From: Carboxylicivirga agarovorans
GTDB lineage: Bacteria > Bacteroidota > Bacteroidia > Bacteroidales > Marinilabiliaceae
NCBI RefSeq assembly: GCF_050589845.1
Contig: NZ_JBNGPA010000005.1
Span: 222,442 to 286,441 of the forward strand
Length of the DNA stretch: 64,000 bases
Direction of reading: 5' to 3'
The notes under the pieces were generated by a model. The model was not told the origin of the DNA. It searched no databases and saw only the letters and a list, made by a program, of their open reading frames with translations. This document shows, one piece after another, positions 24,314 through 33,331 of this stretch. The position numbers were made by a program, and so were the translations under genes. The stretch's first letter is position 1; every line of letters begins with the position of its first letter.

Positions 24314-26774
24314 TTATTTCCTGATTAACTGATATACTTTTAAAGACAATATCTGAAAGGGCCTCATAGGATTCTCCACTAGGATAAACAGGCTTCAGGA
24401 ATTCAACACTTACCTTCTTGAATGGTCGTGGAAACTTTGAACCACGAGGTAATGCATTAACAGCTCCTTTAATTGAAACAGGTACAATAGGCACATCTAA
24501 TTCTCGGCTTAAGATGGCAAATGTTTTCTTAAACTCACCTAACTTACCATCGAAAGAACGGGTTCCTTCAGGAAATATAATCAGTTTCTTTTTCTTCTTT
24601 AATGCCTCACCCATCTTCTGAATTGATTCTTTAAGATCCTTATTCAGATCCATTATTATGATATGGTGACGATTGGCAAAATATTTTAAGAAACGTGACT
24701 TAACATGCTTTTCCTTAGCATAGAAATAAGTTTCTCTCACGCTTTTATTCTTCAACCATGAAGCTACAAATAAGCCGTCAAAGTAGCTTTGATGGTTTGG
24801 GGCAATAATACATGGTCCATCAGGTATATTATTGGCTCCTTTCCCACGAAAGCGGAAGTAAAGGCGGAAAAACATCTTTGACATCTTTAAGAAAATTGTC
24901 CCGGTAAACCAGGTACGAGGCAATTGAAGATTAACCTTTTCTTTCAGGATCTTTGACCAGTTGATCTTTTCTATCGACATCTTAGTTCGCTTCTCTGCAA
25001 TATATTCACTTAAAGCTAATACAGATGAAAATCCTACTAACTGTTCAACCTCCATTTCAATACCGAAGGTAGATTGAATAAATACCAATAAACCAACTTT
25101 ATCCAGCGAATCGAGTGCCAGATCATATTCTATATGATTATTCGGACGAACATTGCAGTTTTTTTCACTTGCTATAAAATCTGCAACTATCTTATATTCC
25201 TCAAAATTCACCTCTTCAGCCTGACTTGTCTTATCTTCCTTGACAGAGGCAAATTCGGCCAGCTTAAATCGCTGCAATTTCCCTAAACGCGTTCGTGGAA
25301 GTTCTTCATCAGTCACCGAGAAATCCATTATTTTCTTATATGGTGATACCGACTGGTTGTAAACATCTATTACCTCCCACTTTAGCTTTTCTTCAACCTG
25401 TTCTGTACTCAAGCCTGCAAAATCAGCCTTATTGGGAACAACGATCGCTTTCAACTGGTCAAGATCGGCATAGATACCCACTTCAGACACACAAGCTGCA
25501 CGGTTTTCTATCTTCGCTTCAATCTCAGACGGGTTAATGTTTTTACCATTGGATAAAACTATGATCTCCTTTTTACGTCCGGTGATATACAAATAGCCAT
25601 CATCGTCAAGTGTGCCTAAGTCACCGGTGTATAACCAACCATCCTTAAGTACTTCTGCGGTTTCTTCAGGGCGATTAAAATAGCCTTGCATAACATTGGG
25701 TCCCTTAACTACTATTTCCCCCTCACGTATCTCCACTTCGGCTACCGGCAAAACTTCACCAGGGCTACCAATACGAACACGTCCGGGACGGGTAAATGTG
25801 ATCATTGGAGCTGCTTCGGTCATACCAAAACCTTCCAACACCTCAAAACCTAAGGTATTAAAATCACCTCCCACTTCGGGGTCAAGTGCCGCACCACCAC
25901 ATACCATATATTTTACTGCACCTCCAAATTTCTGATGAGCAGATTTAAATATTTTACGGGAGAAGTTTCTTGAATTGACTTTTTCCGCCAGTTTAAACAG
26001 GGCACGGGCAATTGCGCTGCTGTCAATCTTCGTACGAATACCTTTCCTGATGGCTGAATACAAACGCGGCACGCCAATAATGATTGAAACCTTATTATCC
26101 TGAAGCGTCTTTATAATATCTTCTGATGCCATAGATGGAGAAACAGCAATGGTTCCACCCACATAAAGTGGCGCAATCATGGTTCCCATCAACGGAAAAA
26201 TATGATGCATTGGCAATAGCATCATTACCACTTCATCTTTTGTGTATATTTTAATTTGATTAGATACGGCATCGACATTGGCCATCAGGTTCTCAAAAGA
26301 CAACATAACACCTTTAGGGCTGCCGGTAGTTCCCGATGTGTAGATGATAACAGCCGTTTTATCCTTATCATCATTTATATCACCCAAGCCATTTACTTCG
26401 ACAGGCTCTAACTGATCACATTCTTCAATAACGAACACCTTTGTATCTATACCCGATTTTTCAATGGCCGATTCCAGCAAGGATTTCTTTTCAGTGGAAG
26501 TAAAAATCACCTCTGGGTAACAGTCCTTTAAAATGTATGCAACCTCATCTTCTGAAGACATAAAATCGATTGGAACAACAGTTGCCTCATTATACCAACC
26601 GGCATAGAATGAATAAATCCAACCCACCTGATTTTCTGAGAAAATGGCTATTCGATTAACAGAAATATCTTTTAACAACCCCGAATAGGTTGCAATATTT
26701 TGCTTCAATGCACTGTAACTTACCTTCAGTTCACCACACGAAACTGCCGTTTTTTCTCCAGCATTATAAATCAT
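24303..26774 (-). CDS. Fused acyl-adenylating ligase, carrier protein and acyltransferase
   Basis: 823 residues in three parts. Residues 1-510 are an AMP-forming ligase with the ATP-loop motif YTSGTTGSPKG (145-155), a GFGMTEAAP segment and the YTGDLG hinge region. Residues 525-600 form an acyl carrier domain whose phosphopantetheine serine is Ser556 in LALDSLDKVG. Residues 625-823 form a PlsC-type acyltransferase with NHQSYFD (HX4D, 660-666) and FPEGTRS (734-740). The layout suggests that a fatty acid is activated, loaded on the internal carrier and passed to a glycerolipid. E. coli Aas joins the same two enzyme activities, but in the opposite order and without a carrier. It is encoded downstream of hydF, 100 bases away, on the same strand. 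Confidence 0.88.
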   Translation of the reverse strand: MIYNAGEKTAVSCGELKVSYSALKQNIATYSGLLKDISVNRIAIFSENQVGWIYSFYAGWYNEATVVPIDFMSSEDEVAYILKDCYPEVIFTSTEKKSLLESAIEKSGIDTKVFVIEECDQLEPVEVNGLGDINDDKDKTAVIIYTSGTTGSPKGVMLSFENLMANVDAVSNQIKIYTKDEVVMMLLPMHHIFPLMGTMIAPLYVGGTIAVSPSMASEDIIKTLQDNKVSIIIGVPRLYSAIRKGIRTKIDSSAIARALFKLAEKVNSRNFSRKIFKSAHQKFGGAVKYMVCGGAALDPEVGGDFNTLGFEVLEGFGMTEAAPMITFTRPGRVRIGSPGEVLPVAEVEIREGEIVVKGPNVMQGYFNRPEETAEVLKDGWLYTGDLGTLDDDGYLYITGRKKEIIVLSNGKNINPSEIEAKIENRAACVSEVGIYADLDQLKAIVVPNKADFAGLSTEQVEEKLKWEVIDVYNQSVSPYKKIMDFSVTDEELPRTRLGKLQRFKLAEFASVKEDKTSQAEEVNFEEYKIVADFIASEKNCNVRPNNHIEYDLALDSLDKVGLLVFIQSTFGIEMEVEQLVGFSSVLALSEYIAEKRTKMSIEKINWSKILKEKVNLQLPRTWFTGTIFLKMSKMFFRLYFRFRGKGANNIPDGPCIIAPNHQSYFDGLFVASWLKNKSVRETYFYAKEKHVKSRFLKYFANRHHIIIMDLNKDLKESIQKMGEALKKKKKLIIFPEGTRSFDGKLGEFKKTFAILSRELDVPIVPVSIKGAVNALPRGSKFPRPFKKVSVEFLKPVYPSGESYEALSDIVFKSISVNQEIIKA

Positions 26775-26874
26775 ATCCTAATCCTTTGCGTTATTTCAAC
26801 CTGACAAACCTACGTTTTTAATTGTTTAGGCACAACTAATACATGTATCAGCTACCAAAAGTTCATCATCAATA

Positions 26875-28098
26875 TTATAAATAATCATATGAAGTTTCAT
26901 CCGGACCATTAACAAATGGTTTAATAGCTCTGTTATATATTCCCTGCACGTAGGCAATAGCCATGCCATAATTCGTGATGGCAACATTGCCTGCTTTAGC
27001 AGGTCCAAGTCGGTTAAACAATTGTTTCCTGGTGATCATACAACCTCCACACTGAATAATCAGGGCATAATCATCCATTGGACGTTCTATTTTATCTAAA
27101 CCGGCCACAACATCAAACTCCAGTTGGCGACCTGTGTATGTGGCTATCCAACGAGGTATCTTAACACGACCAATATCATCGCAGGCAACATGATGCGAGC
27201 ATGACTCCAACATCAAAATGCGGTCACCATCTTTCAGCCTGTCAATCTTCGGTGTCCCCTGAAGGTAATTCTCAAAATCACCTTTAAAATGTGCCAAAAG
27301 AATACTGAAACTTGTTAAAGGGATATCCTTGGGGATTGATGCATCAGCTTTCAGGAAGATCTGACTATCGGTAATAGCCAGGGCAGGTTTAATTCCGGTT
27401 TTCTTCAAAAAGACATCTACTTCACGTTCTTTTAATACAATGCAAATGGCATCATTATCCAAAATATCGCGAATAGCCTGTATTTGTGGTAAAATCAGTC
27501 TTCCTTCCGGAGCCTCAATATCAATAGGCGTTATCAACAACACAATATCACCATACTGAATTATATCACCCACCAGAGATGGTGTTGTATAAGCTGATTC
27601 AGGAATTGCATGACGTATAGCTAAAATAATGCCTTCAGTGTCGCCATTATGGCAATTGTATGCCAAAACCCTGGAGCTACCTTCTGATTTGCAGGTTTCT
27701 GCAAACTCTTGAGTTAAACTTACAATATCAGTTTTATTATGAACTACTATAAAGGGAGTATCCTGTTCCTGAAACTTCTTCGCTAAATATCTTTCTTCAT
27801 CACCCCAGGTATTATCAGTAACAACCAAAATGGCCAGATCAACCAATTTAATGGCATTAATTGTTTTTTTAATGCGCTTTTGACCTAATTCACCTTCATC
27901 ATCAATACCTGCTGTATCAATTAAAATAACCGGTCCAAAACCGGTAATTTCAAATGATTTCTTAACCGGATCTGTTGTTGTTCCGGCATAATCAGATACA
28001 ATTGCAATATCCTGATTTGCAAGGCGATTTATGATGGAGCTTTTCCCATTATTACGTCGTCCAAAAAGTCCTATGTGTGGTGTTCTTTCTCTACCCAT
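26875..28098 (-). CDS. hydF: [FeFe]-hydrogenase maturation GTPase HydF
   Basis: 407 residues. The N-terminal GTPase domain (1-170) has Walker A GLFGRRNNGKSS, switch TTTDPVKK, DTAG (G3) and VVHNKTDI (G4, NKxD). The central dimerisation domain and C-terminal [4Fe-4S] domain follow, with the CxH motif in CSHHVACDD and a CGGC motif near residue 353 in IIQCGGCMITRKQLF. HydF is the scaffold on which HydE and HydG build the 2Fe subcluster that it delivers to the hydrogenase. The residue before CGGC is Gln, where many HydFs have His. No hydE, hydG or hydrogenase gene is in the window. The upstream 510-base gap may hold its leader. Confidence 0.95.
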   Translation of the reverse strand: MGRERTPHIGLFGRRNNGKSSIINRLANQDIAIVSDYAGTTTDPVKKSFEITGFGPVILIDTAGIDDEGELGQKRIKKTINAIKLVDLAILVVTDNTWGDEERYLAKKFQEQDTPFIVVHNKTDIVSLTQEFAETCKSEGSSRVLAYNCHNGDTEGIILAIRHAIPESAYTTPSLVGDIIQYGDIVLLITPIDIEAPEGRLILPQIQAIRDILDNDAICIVLKEREVDVFLKKTGIKPALAITDSQIFLKADASIPKDIPLTSFSILLAHFKGDFENYLQGTPKIDRLKDGDRILMLESCSHHVACDDIGRVKIPRWIATYTGRQLEFDVVAGLDKIERPMDDYALIIQCGGCMITRKQLFNRLGPAKAGNVAITNYGMAIAYVQGIYNRAIKPFVNGPDETSYDYL

Positions 28099-28320
28099 CC
28101 CATATTGTTTATCTCCTGCAAATTTAAAACTTTTAATTTCAATTTATAAACCTCACACCCACCTATAAACCTGCCACTTACCAGGCATCTTTAAAATTAA
28201 AACAAAAAAAAACTTCTTATTTGTCACCCCATTTTATTAATTAAGTGTCTATATAACTGAATGCGAAAGCGTATTTATTAGCTATTGGCGTAAGTGAATA
28301 GTTTCTCATGGGTTTAGAAA

Positions 28321-28408
28321 GGGCTGTGGTATTTTTCTTTTGAAATTTTCTTTCATAATATACTAAAGGTTTAAGCAGATACTAGGATATTCCACAGCCC
28401 ATTTTTTT
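28321..28408 (+). ncRNA. Candidate small RNA or attenuator with long-loop terminator stem
   Basis: GGGCTGTGG (28321-28329) pairs perfectly with CCACAGCCC (28392-28400), extended by A-U pairs beyond a U-U mismatch, and is followed by A and seven T (28402-28408). The loop is about 60 bases. No plus-strand gene precedes it, because hydF starts at 28098 and runs the other way, so a plus-strand transcript would be non-coding. I could not find a convincing promoter, and a match to a named RNA family is not established. The rest of 28099-28608 shows no gene. Confidence 0.4.
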
Positions 28409-28478
28409 AGATTATTACAACATTAGTATGATACGTTAAAATGAATTCTCATTTTAACCCTTAAACAATTAACCAAAT

Positions 28479-28510
28479 AAAGAGGGAATCCATTACGGAT
28501 TCCCTCTTTT
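28479..28510. terminator. Bidirectional terminator hairpin
   Basis: AAAGAGGGAATCC (28479-28491) pairs with GGATTCCCTCTTT (28497-28509) across a 5-base loop, with T-rich tails on both strands. It would end the minus-strand 115-residue gene (stop at 28609) or a plus-strand RNA from the candidate at 28321. Confidence 0.8.
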
Positions 28511-28608
28511 ATTTTAAATGCCAATTACGAGCATGCATTAAGTTTTTACCTGGATTAAGCCAACAACACTATAAGCTATTGCAAGTTTATTTCCGGGTAA
28601 AATTGGAA

Positions 28609-28956
28609 CTAACCAACAAACCCCATCATATTCTGATTCATGAAAATCTTGAATGTCAGAGCATCAAGTTGTTTAAATGGAAGTACTGCCAGATTATCAA
28701 ATTTTAAATGATGCTCAAAAGGTTTAATAATTTCATCGATGGCATGAACATACGATGGATATAGTTCTTTAAGACGTCTGCAGGTCTGTCTTATGATTTC
28801 TATTTTAACATCATTCTCTTCCTGGGGACTTGCAATATCTTCCAATCGTTTCTTGACTGAATTTAATGTTCTTACTTTTAGTTCTTTTTCCGACTCTATA
28901 TCACTCCATACAACAGTTGCTTTTTGAACAAGCTTATCTAATATCATGTGCTTCAT
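28609..28956 (-). CDS. Hypothetical protein, helical
   Basis: 115 residues; a second ATG three codons downstream is an alternative start. The sequence is mostly predicted helix with charged runs (ESEKELKVRTLNSVKKRLED, RRLKELYPSYVHAID) and an unusually Met/Asn-rich end (FMNQNMMGFVG). No domain, signal peptide or membrane helix is recognised. It lies alone between two terminators, downstream of the SpoIIE gene's terminator region on the same strand. A cytosolic protein is likely; no function can be proposed. Confidence 0.55.
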   Translation of the reverse strand: MKHMILDKLVQKATVVWSDIESEKELKVRTLNSVKKRLEDIASPQEENDVKIEIIRQTCRRLKELYPSYVHAIDEIIKPFEHHLKFDNLAVLPFKQLDALTFKIFMNQNMMGFVG

Positions 28957-29033
28957 TGTTATGCCTGGTTTTAGTTCTTATATCAGTTAATAGCAAAAAT
29001 GTTAAAACGTAACACTTTTTAGCATTTACCAGG

Positions 29034-29067
29034 CATAAAAAAAGCTGCATCATACTGAGCAGCTTTT
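29034..29067 (-). terminator. Terminator of the SpoIIE sensor gene
   Basis: AAAGCTGC (29041-29048) pairs with GCAGCTTT (29059-29066) across a 10-base loop. On the minus strand it is followed by TTTTTTTATG, a strong U-tract 26 bases after the sensor gene stop. Confidence 0.85.
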
Positions 29068-29092
29068 ATTTACGCTATTTATCGTAATGTTA

Positions 29093-32000
29093 TTATAATT
29101 TTATTCCCATAAATAACACATCGTCTATCTGCTCCTGTTCACCAAGCCAATTCTCAAAGTTTTTCTTTACATGGTTATATTGATGCGTTCCTTTCTTATC
29201 ATAAATTTCGCTTATCATATTTTGAACACCGACCTTCATAAACTTTTTACCTAAAGGACCACCAAACTGATCCGGATAACCATCGGAAAACATATAAACC
29301 TGATCACCCTTTTGGCAACTGTATTCTACATTCACATATGGACTTAATTGTTCTTCGTAACTATCTCCAATACTTCTGCGACTACCCTTGTAAATGGTCA
29401 TTTCATCGTTAATAATCAGATAAACAGGTCGTTTAGCTGATGCCAGGCGTATTCGACGGGTAGGAATGTGTACTTCTACAATTGATATATCCATACCATC
29501 CATACTTTCATTCCCCTCAGTCTTTTGCAGCAACTTTTTCACCTCTTCATCAAGGCGTTCAAGCATTGCTGCGGGAGAGTCAATATCTGGTATACGGAAA
29601 ATATCATTAAGTATAGTGGTTCCAATCATTGACATAAAGGCGCCTGGAACACCATGCCCGGTACAATCGGCACAACAGGCGATAAAATAATCCTTTGAGC
29701 GGTTAAACCAGTAAAAGTCCCCACTAACGATATCACGCGGTAAGAAATACACAAAAGACTCGGGAAAAACAGTCATTAACTCGTCCATTGAAGGCAGAAT
29801 AGATGACTGTATCTTTTTGGCGTAGTTGATACTATCCGTTATATCCCTGTTTTTTCTTTCAATTTCCGCCTTCTGTTCGCGTAACTCCACTGTTTGCGTG
29901 GCTACTTCCTTTTGAAGTTTTTGATTTTGTCGTTTTAATGCTTTTTGACGATAATCGTGCAGCGCATAAAACAGCAGTACCAATAAGCAACCACATAGAA
30001 CAAAGAACCACCAGGTTCTCCAATATGGTTTGGCAATACTTATATTGATCGTTCTCAACAGGCTGGTTTCTTTTCCATCGGAATTAAATGCCCGTATTTT
30101 AATTTTATAGTTCCCAAAACTTAAATAATCAATTTCTTTATGATTGATATTATCCAGCTTCGTCCATTTAGCATCCTCATCATCACCTTCCTTATCAATT
30201 TTGAACTCATAATTAACACCTTCAGGATTCTTAAAACTTATAGCCCTGAAAACTACCTTAAACTTATAGGAGTGTTTCCCATAGGGATAGTCAAGTTTGA
30301 GCTTATTAGTTAATGGAACGGTCACATCGTCTATTTCAATACCCGTAATATTTAATATGGGTGCCACATTGTTAAGGCGATCGTTCTCGGGTAAATAGTT
30401 AACAACTCCTTTATTTGAAACAAACCAGATCCCACCTGCATCATCGTTTCTTACCTGGAAAAACTCATCACCAAGCTCTTCGTTATGACCATAGGTTTTA
30501 ACACTTTCCTCAATATCAGAATTTGCTTTTTCAATTTCTATCCGTGACAATCCTCCATCATGACATATCCACAAACGGTTCTTAATATCCTTAAAAATAC
30601 CATAACAGAAATCCTTTTTCAGCCCGTTATTGGTCGTTACCTGTAATTCGACAGCGTCTTTATTGTAACAGATCACTCCTTCACCTTTGGTACTTATCCA
30701 AAGACGACCATCATTATCCTCACTCATACCTGTTACATCAACGGCAACATTATCTTTCACCGGATGACGCTCAATCCGATTCAGAATAGGATTAATCTTG
30801 CACAGACCGCCATCTTTGGGTCCTACCCAAATGTTATTTTTCGAATCTACATAAACAAAATTGATGTTGTTGTGTGACAAGCCATCCTTAATCTCATAGT
30901 TTTTAATGTGGCTGGTCTTTTTATTAATAATGACCAGTCCCCGTTGTGTTGCCAGTAACAGATAATGATCATAGCCTGCAATATCATTGATCTTCAGGGC
31001 CAGTTGATCGTTGAAATAATTTCTCTTTCTGAATGACTGTGCATCTACCGACTTATAATACAAGCCACTGTTTGCAGATGCGATCCAGATAGTGCCATCC
31101 TCTGACTTATGAATATCAACAATTTCGTCATTGGGAACACCACCGTATTGTTCATCAAAGTAACGAACATCAAAGCACATTGGATCTGTCAATATCAATC
31201 CTCTGTCAAGACCGATCCATAGTTGCTCGCCATCCTTAAATATTGAACGTGCCTTATAGTGAAAACCGATCTCATCAAGATTGTAAAACACAAAATACTG
31301 GTTAACCAATAGAGAAACACCGCCTCCCTTGGTACCAAACCAATAATTTCCTTCACGGTCACACAGAATATCCTGAACATCATTATTACTTAAGCCATTG
31401 TGATTTGAGTATTTGAAAGAATCATTGAAAATACCCTGAGCAGGATCAAAGATCAATCGTATAACGCCACTACCAAGAGTTGAAACCAGGAGATGTCCTT
31501 CTGCCTCTTCATAAATATCGGTGACTTCTTCTTCTTCGATATTAAACTTTTCACACAGAGTATTATCTGAAATATGACTAACTCCATTGGTATCTTCCAT
31601 TTCATTGTAAGAATAAAATCCTCTGCCTCGTGTACCTATCCAATACTTATTATCAGCCTTGCTTTTAACAATGGTATTGATCCAGGCGCTTGGAATATCA
31701 TCAATCTTTTTTATTTCAACAGTGTCATATGACTCATCAAACTCAAAAACAAACAAGCCTTTCTTTGCAGTACCAACAAGCATACGTGTTGGCGACAAGA
31801 CCTGTAGCGCCGTATAGCTTTTTCTTCCAAATTTTTTACGGTCAAAAAAAGTGGTGATCTCGCCATCGCCTGATATTTTAATCAAACCCCTTTTCTGATC
31901 AATAGCCCAGATATTTCCTTCTACATCTTGTGAAATATCCGAAATCAATTGCGACGCTCCTTCAACAGCAAGCTTGTAAAACTGATCATTCTCCCGATAA

Positions 32001-32308
32001 CTAATTAAGCCATTTTTATGACCGATCCATAGTCTGTTATCACGATCAAAGAATAAGCAATTGATATAGTTATGAGCTAATGAATCGGATGTGGTATAAA
32101 CAGAATATTCAATTCCATCATATCGGATCAGGCCTTCATCGGTGGCCATCCAAACATAGTCATTCCTATCCTGAGCCAGGGCGATGATATCATTATCTGC
32201 AAGCCCTTCTGATGTATTGTATATTTTAAAATCAAAAGACTGTGCTTTTATAAGCCCTGGAATAACAACAAGAAGTACTAATAACCAATATGATACTATT
32301 TTTTTCAT
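29093..32308 (-). CDS. Periplasmic two-component-type propeller sensor fused to SpoIIE phosphatase
   Basis: 1071 residues. A signal peptide (1-22) leads into a periplasmic region of Reg_prop beta-propeller repeats (about 30-640), recognisable by repeated WIGT/WVGP and GL.RYDG/GLSHNNI motifs, and then a Y_Y_Y domain. A membrane helix follows at about 766-785, then a coiled coil to about 830. The C-terminal cytoplasmic PP2C domain of SpoIIE type has GDF (863-865), ADCTGHG (880-886), SDGYPDQ (1008-1014) and DD (1062-1063), the expected metal-binding aspartates. It should sense a periplasmic or surface signal and dephosphorylate a serine/threonine-phosphorylated protein such as an anti-sigma antagonist. 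It is encoded 52 bases downstream of the secretion operon and may monitor its state. Confidence 0.92.
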   Translation of the reverse strand: MKKIVSYWLLVLLVVIPGLIKAQSFDFKIYNTSEGLADNDIIALAQDRNDYVWMATDEGLIRYDGIEYSVYTTSDSLAHNYINCLFFDRDNRLWIGHKNGLISYRENDQFYKLAVEGASQLISDISQDVEGNIWAIDQKRGLIKISGDGEITTFFDRKKFGRKSYTALQVLSPTRMLVGTAKKGLFVFEFDESYDTVEIKKIDDIPSAWINTIVKSKADNKYWIGTRGRGFYSYNEMEDTNGVSHISDNTLCEKFNIEEEEVTDIYEEAEGHLLVSTLGSGVIRLIFDPAQGIFNDSFKYSNHNGLSNNDVQDILCDREGNYWFGTKGGGVSLLVNQYFVFYNLDEIGFHYKARSIFKDGEQLWIGLDRGLILTDPMCFDVRYFDEQYGGVPNDEIVDIHKSEDGTIWIASANSGLYYKSVDAQSFRKRNYFNDQLALKINDIAGYDHYLLLATQRGLVIINKKTSHIKNYEIKDGLSHNNINFVYVDSKNNIWVGPKDGGLCKINPILNRIERHPVKDNVAVDVTGMSEDNDGRLWISTKGEGVICYNKDAVELQVTTNNGLKKDFCYGIFKDIKNRLWICHDGGLSRIEIEKANSDIEESVKTYGHNEELGDEFFQVRNDDAGGIWFVSNKGVVNYLPENDRLNNVAPILNITGIEIDDVTVPLTNKLKLDYPYGKHSYKFKVVFRAISFKNPEGVNYEFKIDKEGDDEDAKWTKLDNINHKEIDYLSFGNYKIKIRAFNSDGKETSLLRTINISIAKPYWRTWWFFVLCGCLLVLLFYALHDYRQKALKRQNQKLQKEVATQTVELREQKAEIERKNRDITDSINYAKKIQSSILPSMDELMTVFPESFVYFLPRDIVSGDFYWFNRSKDYFIACCADCTGHGVPGAFMSMIGTTILNDIFRIPDIDSPAAMLERLDEEVKKLLQKTEGNESMDGMDISIVEVHIPTRRIRLASAKRPVYLIINDEMTIYKGSRRSIGDSYEEQLSPYVNVEYSCQKGDQVYMFSDGYPDQFGGPLGKKFMKVGVQNMISEIYDKKGTHQYNHVKKNFENWLGEQEQIDDVLFMGIKL

Positions 32309-32360
32309 TTTTCAGATTTTTCCTCAAATACAATGACTGTCAACACAAGTACAACCAGGC

Positions 32361-33329
32361 TTAAAGCTCTTCAGCTCCAGGGTTACCCTTATACTTAGGT
32401 ACACCTCCAATTGGCACACTATACGACTTGAGTAATTCACCATACTGGTTTTCGAAATATATCACTACGTTATTATTGCGATAGTCTCCAGTACGATTTT
32501 TATGCATTTGAATGTCGAGTGACGTGTTGTATTCTTCGGGTTTGATGTTATACATACTTGATGCCCATTCATCATCTCCTGAAATTTTCATTGGGCTGTA
32601 GGCTGTGGCAACAGAACGCACAATTATTCGTCCGTCATTATCCCAGTCAAAATTTGTTTGCTTGATAGAAACGATACTTGAATCATTCACATATGGATAG
32701 ATGTGAGAGATCTCCCCCGGGTTATCATGCAATCGCACTGTGTACTTATAGTAGAATGCATATCCTCCTTCAACTTCATCCTGCACATCCTCTTTGGTGC
32801 TCATATAAAGCTGGTACATATTCCCATCGTCACCATCAACTCCTTCAATAATCACTTTAAAAACATGCCCTCCTTCTTCAGGTAAATACTCCCCTTCCGA
32901 TGGATTTATAGGACCAAAGGTATACCACTTTTGATCGTATTCAGCATCATTACCAAATGTTTTTGAGGCCAGTAATGTTCCTTCATCATAATTGCCATCG
33001 AGGTTTAGCTTTTTAGCATCTTCGCTCGAACAACTCCCTTGCCCGCCATATATACTATACGAAGTCTGGGTATTCCACTCTCCCTGAATTTCATCATTCT
33101 CTCCACCACAATCAGGATCATAAACTTTTATATAAATGGGTGCAGTGTGATTTTCAGGTACTGTAAAGAAAATAATTTGACAAAAGCTGGCATCACCCCA
33201 TGATGTTTCGGCATTGGCGCCAAAAGTGATCAGGTTAGGAATGTTTTCATCTCCACCGGGAACGGGCTGCGCATGAGCCATAATTCCGACCAACAATAAT
33301 ACAAATGATAGCTTAAGTAGTTTGGACAT
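32361..33329 (-). CDS. Secreted protein of unknown function in the PorP/SprF operon
   Basis: 322 residues. A signal peptide covers residues 1-20 (ending MAHAQ). The mature protein is acidic and rich in Gly, Asp, Tyr and Asn, with predicted beta structure and four cysteines in the first half (SFCQI, PDCGG, GSCSSED). It carries no recognised C-terminal sorting domain and no lipoprotein cysteine. Its gene starts 2 bases after the stop of the PD40/PKD gene, so it belongs to the same operon. Co-transcription with PorP/SprF and a sorting-domain protein suggests a periplasmic or surface accessory. A known family could not be named. Confidence 0.75.
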   Translation of the reverse strand: MSKLLKLSFVLLLVGIMAHAQPVPGGDENIPNLITFGANAETSWGDASFCQIIFFTVPENHTAPIYIKVYDPDCGGENDEIQGEWNTQTSYSIYGGQGSCSSEDAKKLNLDGNYDEGTLLASKTFGNDAEYDQKWYTFGPINPSEGEYLPEEGGHVFKVIIEGVDGDDGNMYQLYMSTKEDVQDEVEGGYAFYYKYTVRLHDNPGEISHIYPYVNDSSIVSIKQTNFDWDNDGRIIVRSVATAYSPMKISGDDEWASSMYNIKPEEYNTSLDIQMHKNRTGDYRNNNVVIYFENQYGELLKSYSVPIGGVPKYKGNPGAEEL

Positions 33330-33331
33330 AA

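Noticed and set aside
20531..28098. aspA and hydF as a hydrogenase-maturation cluster
   Set aside because: Aspartase homologues can neighbour hyd genes, but here 5 kb with unrelated genes and opposite strands separates them, so co-function is not supported.
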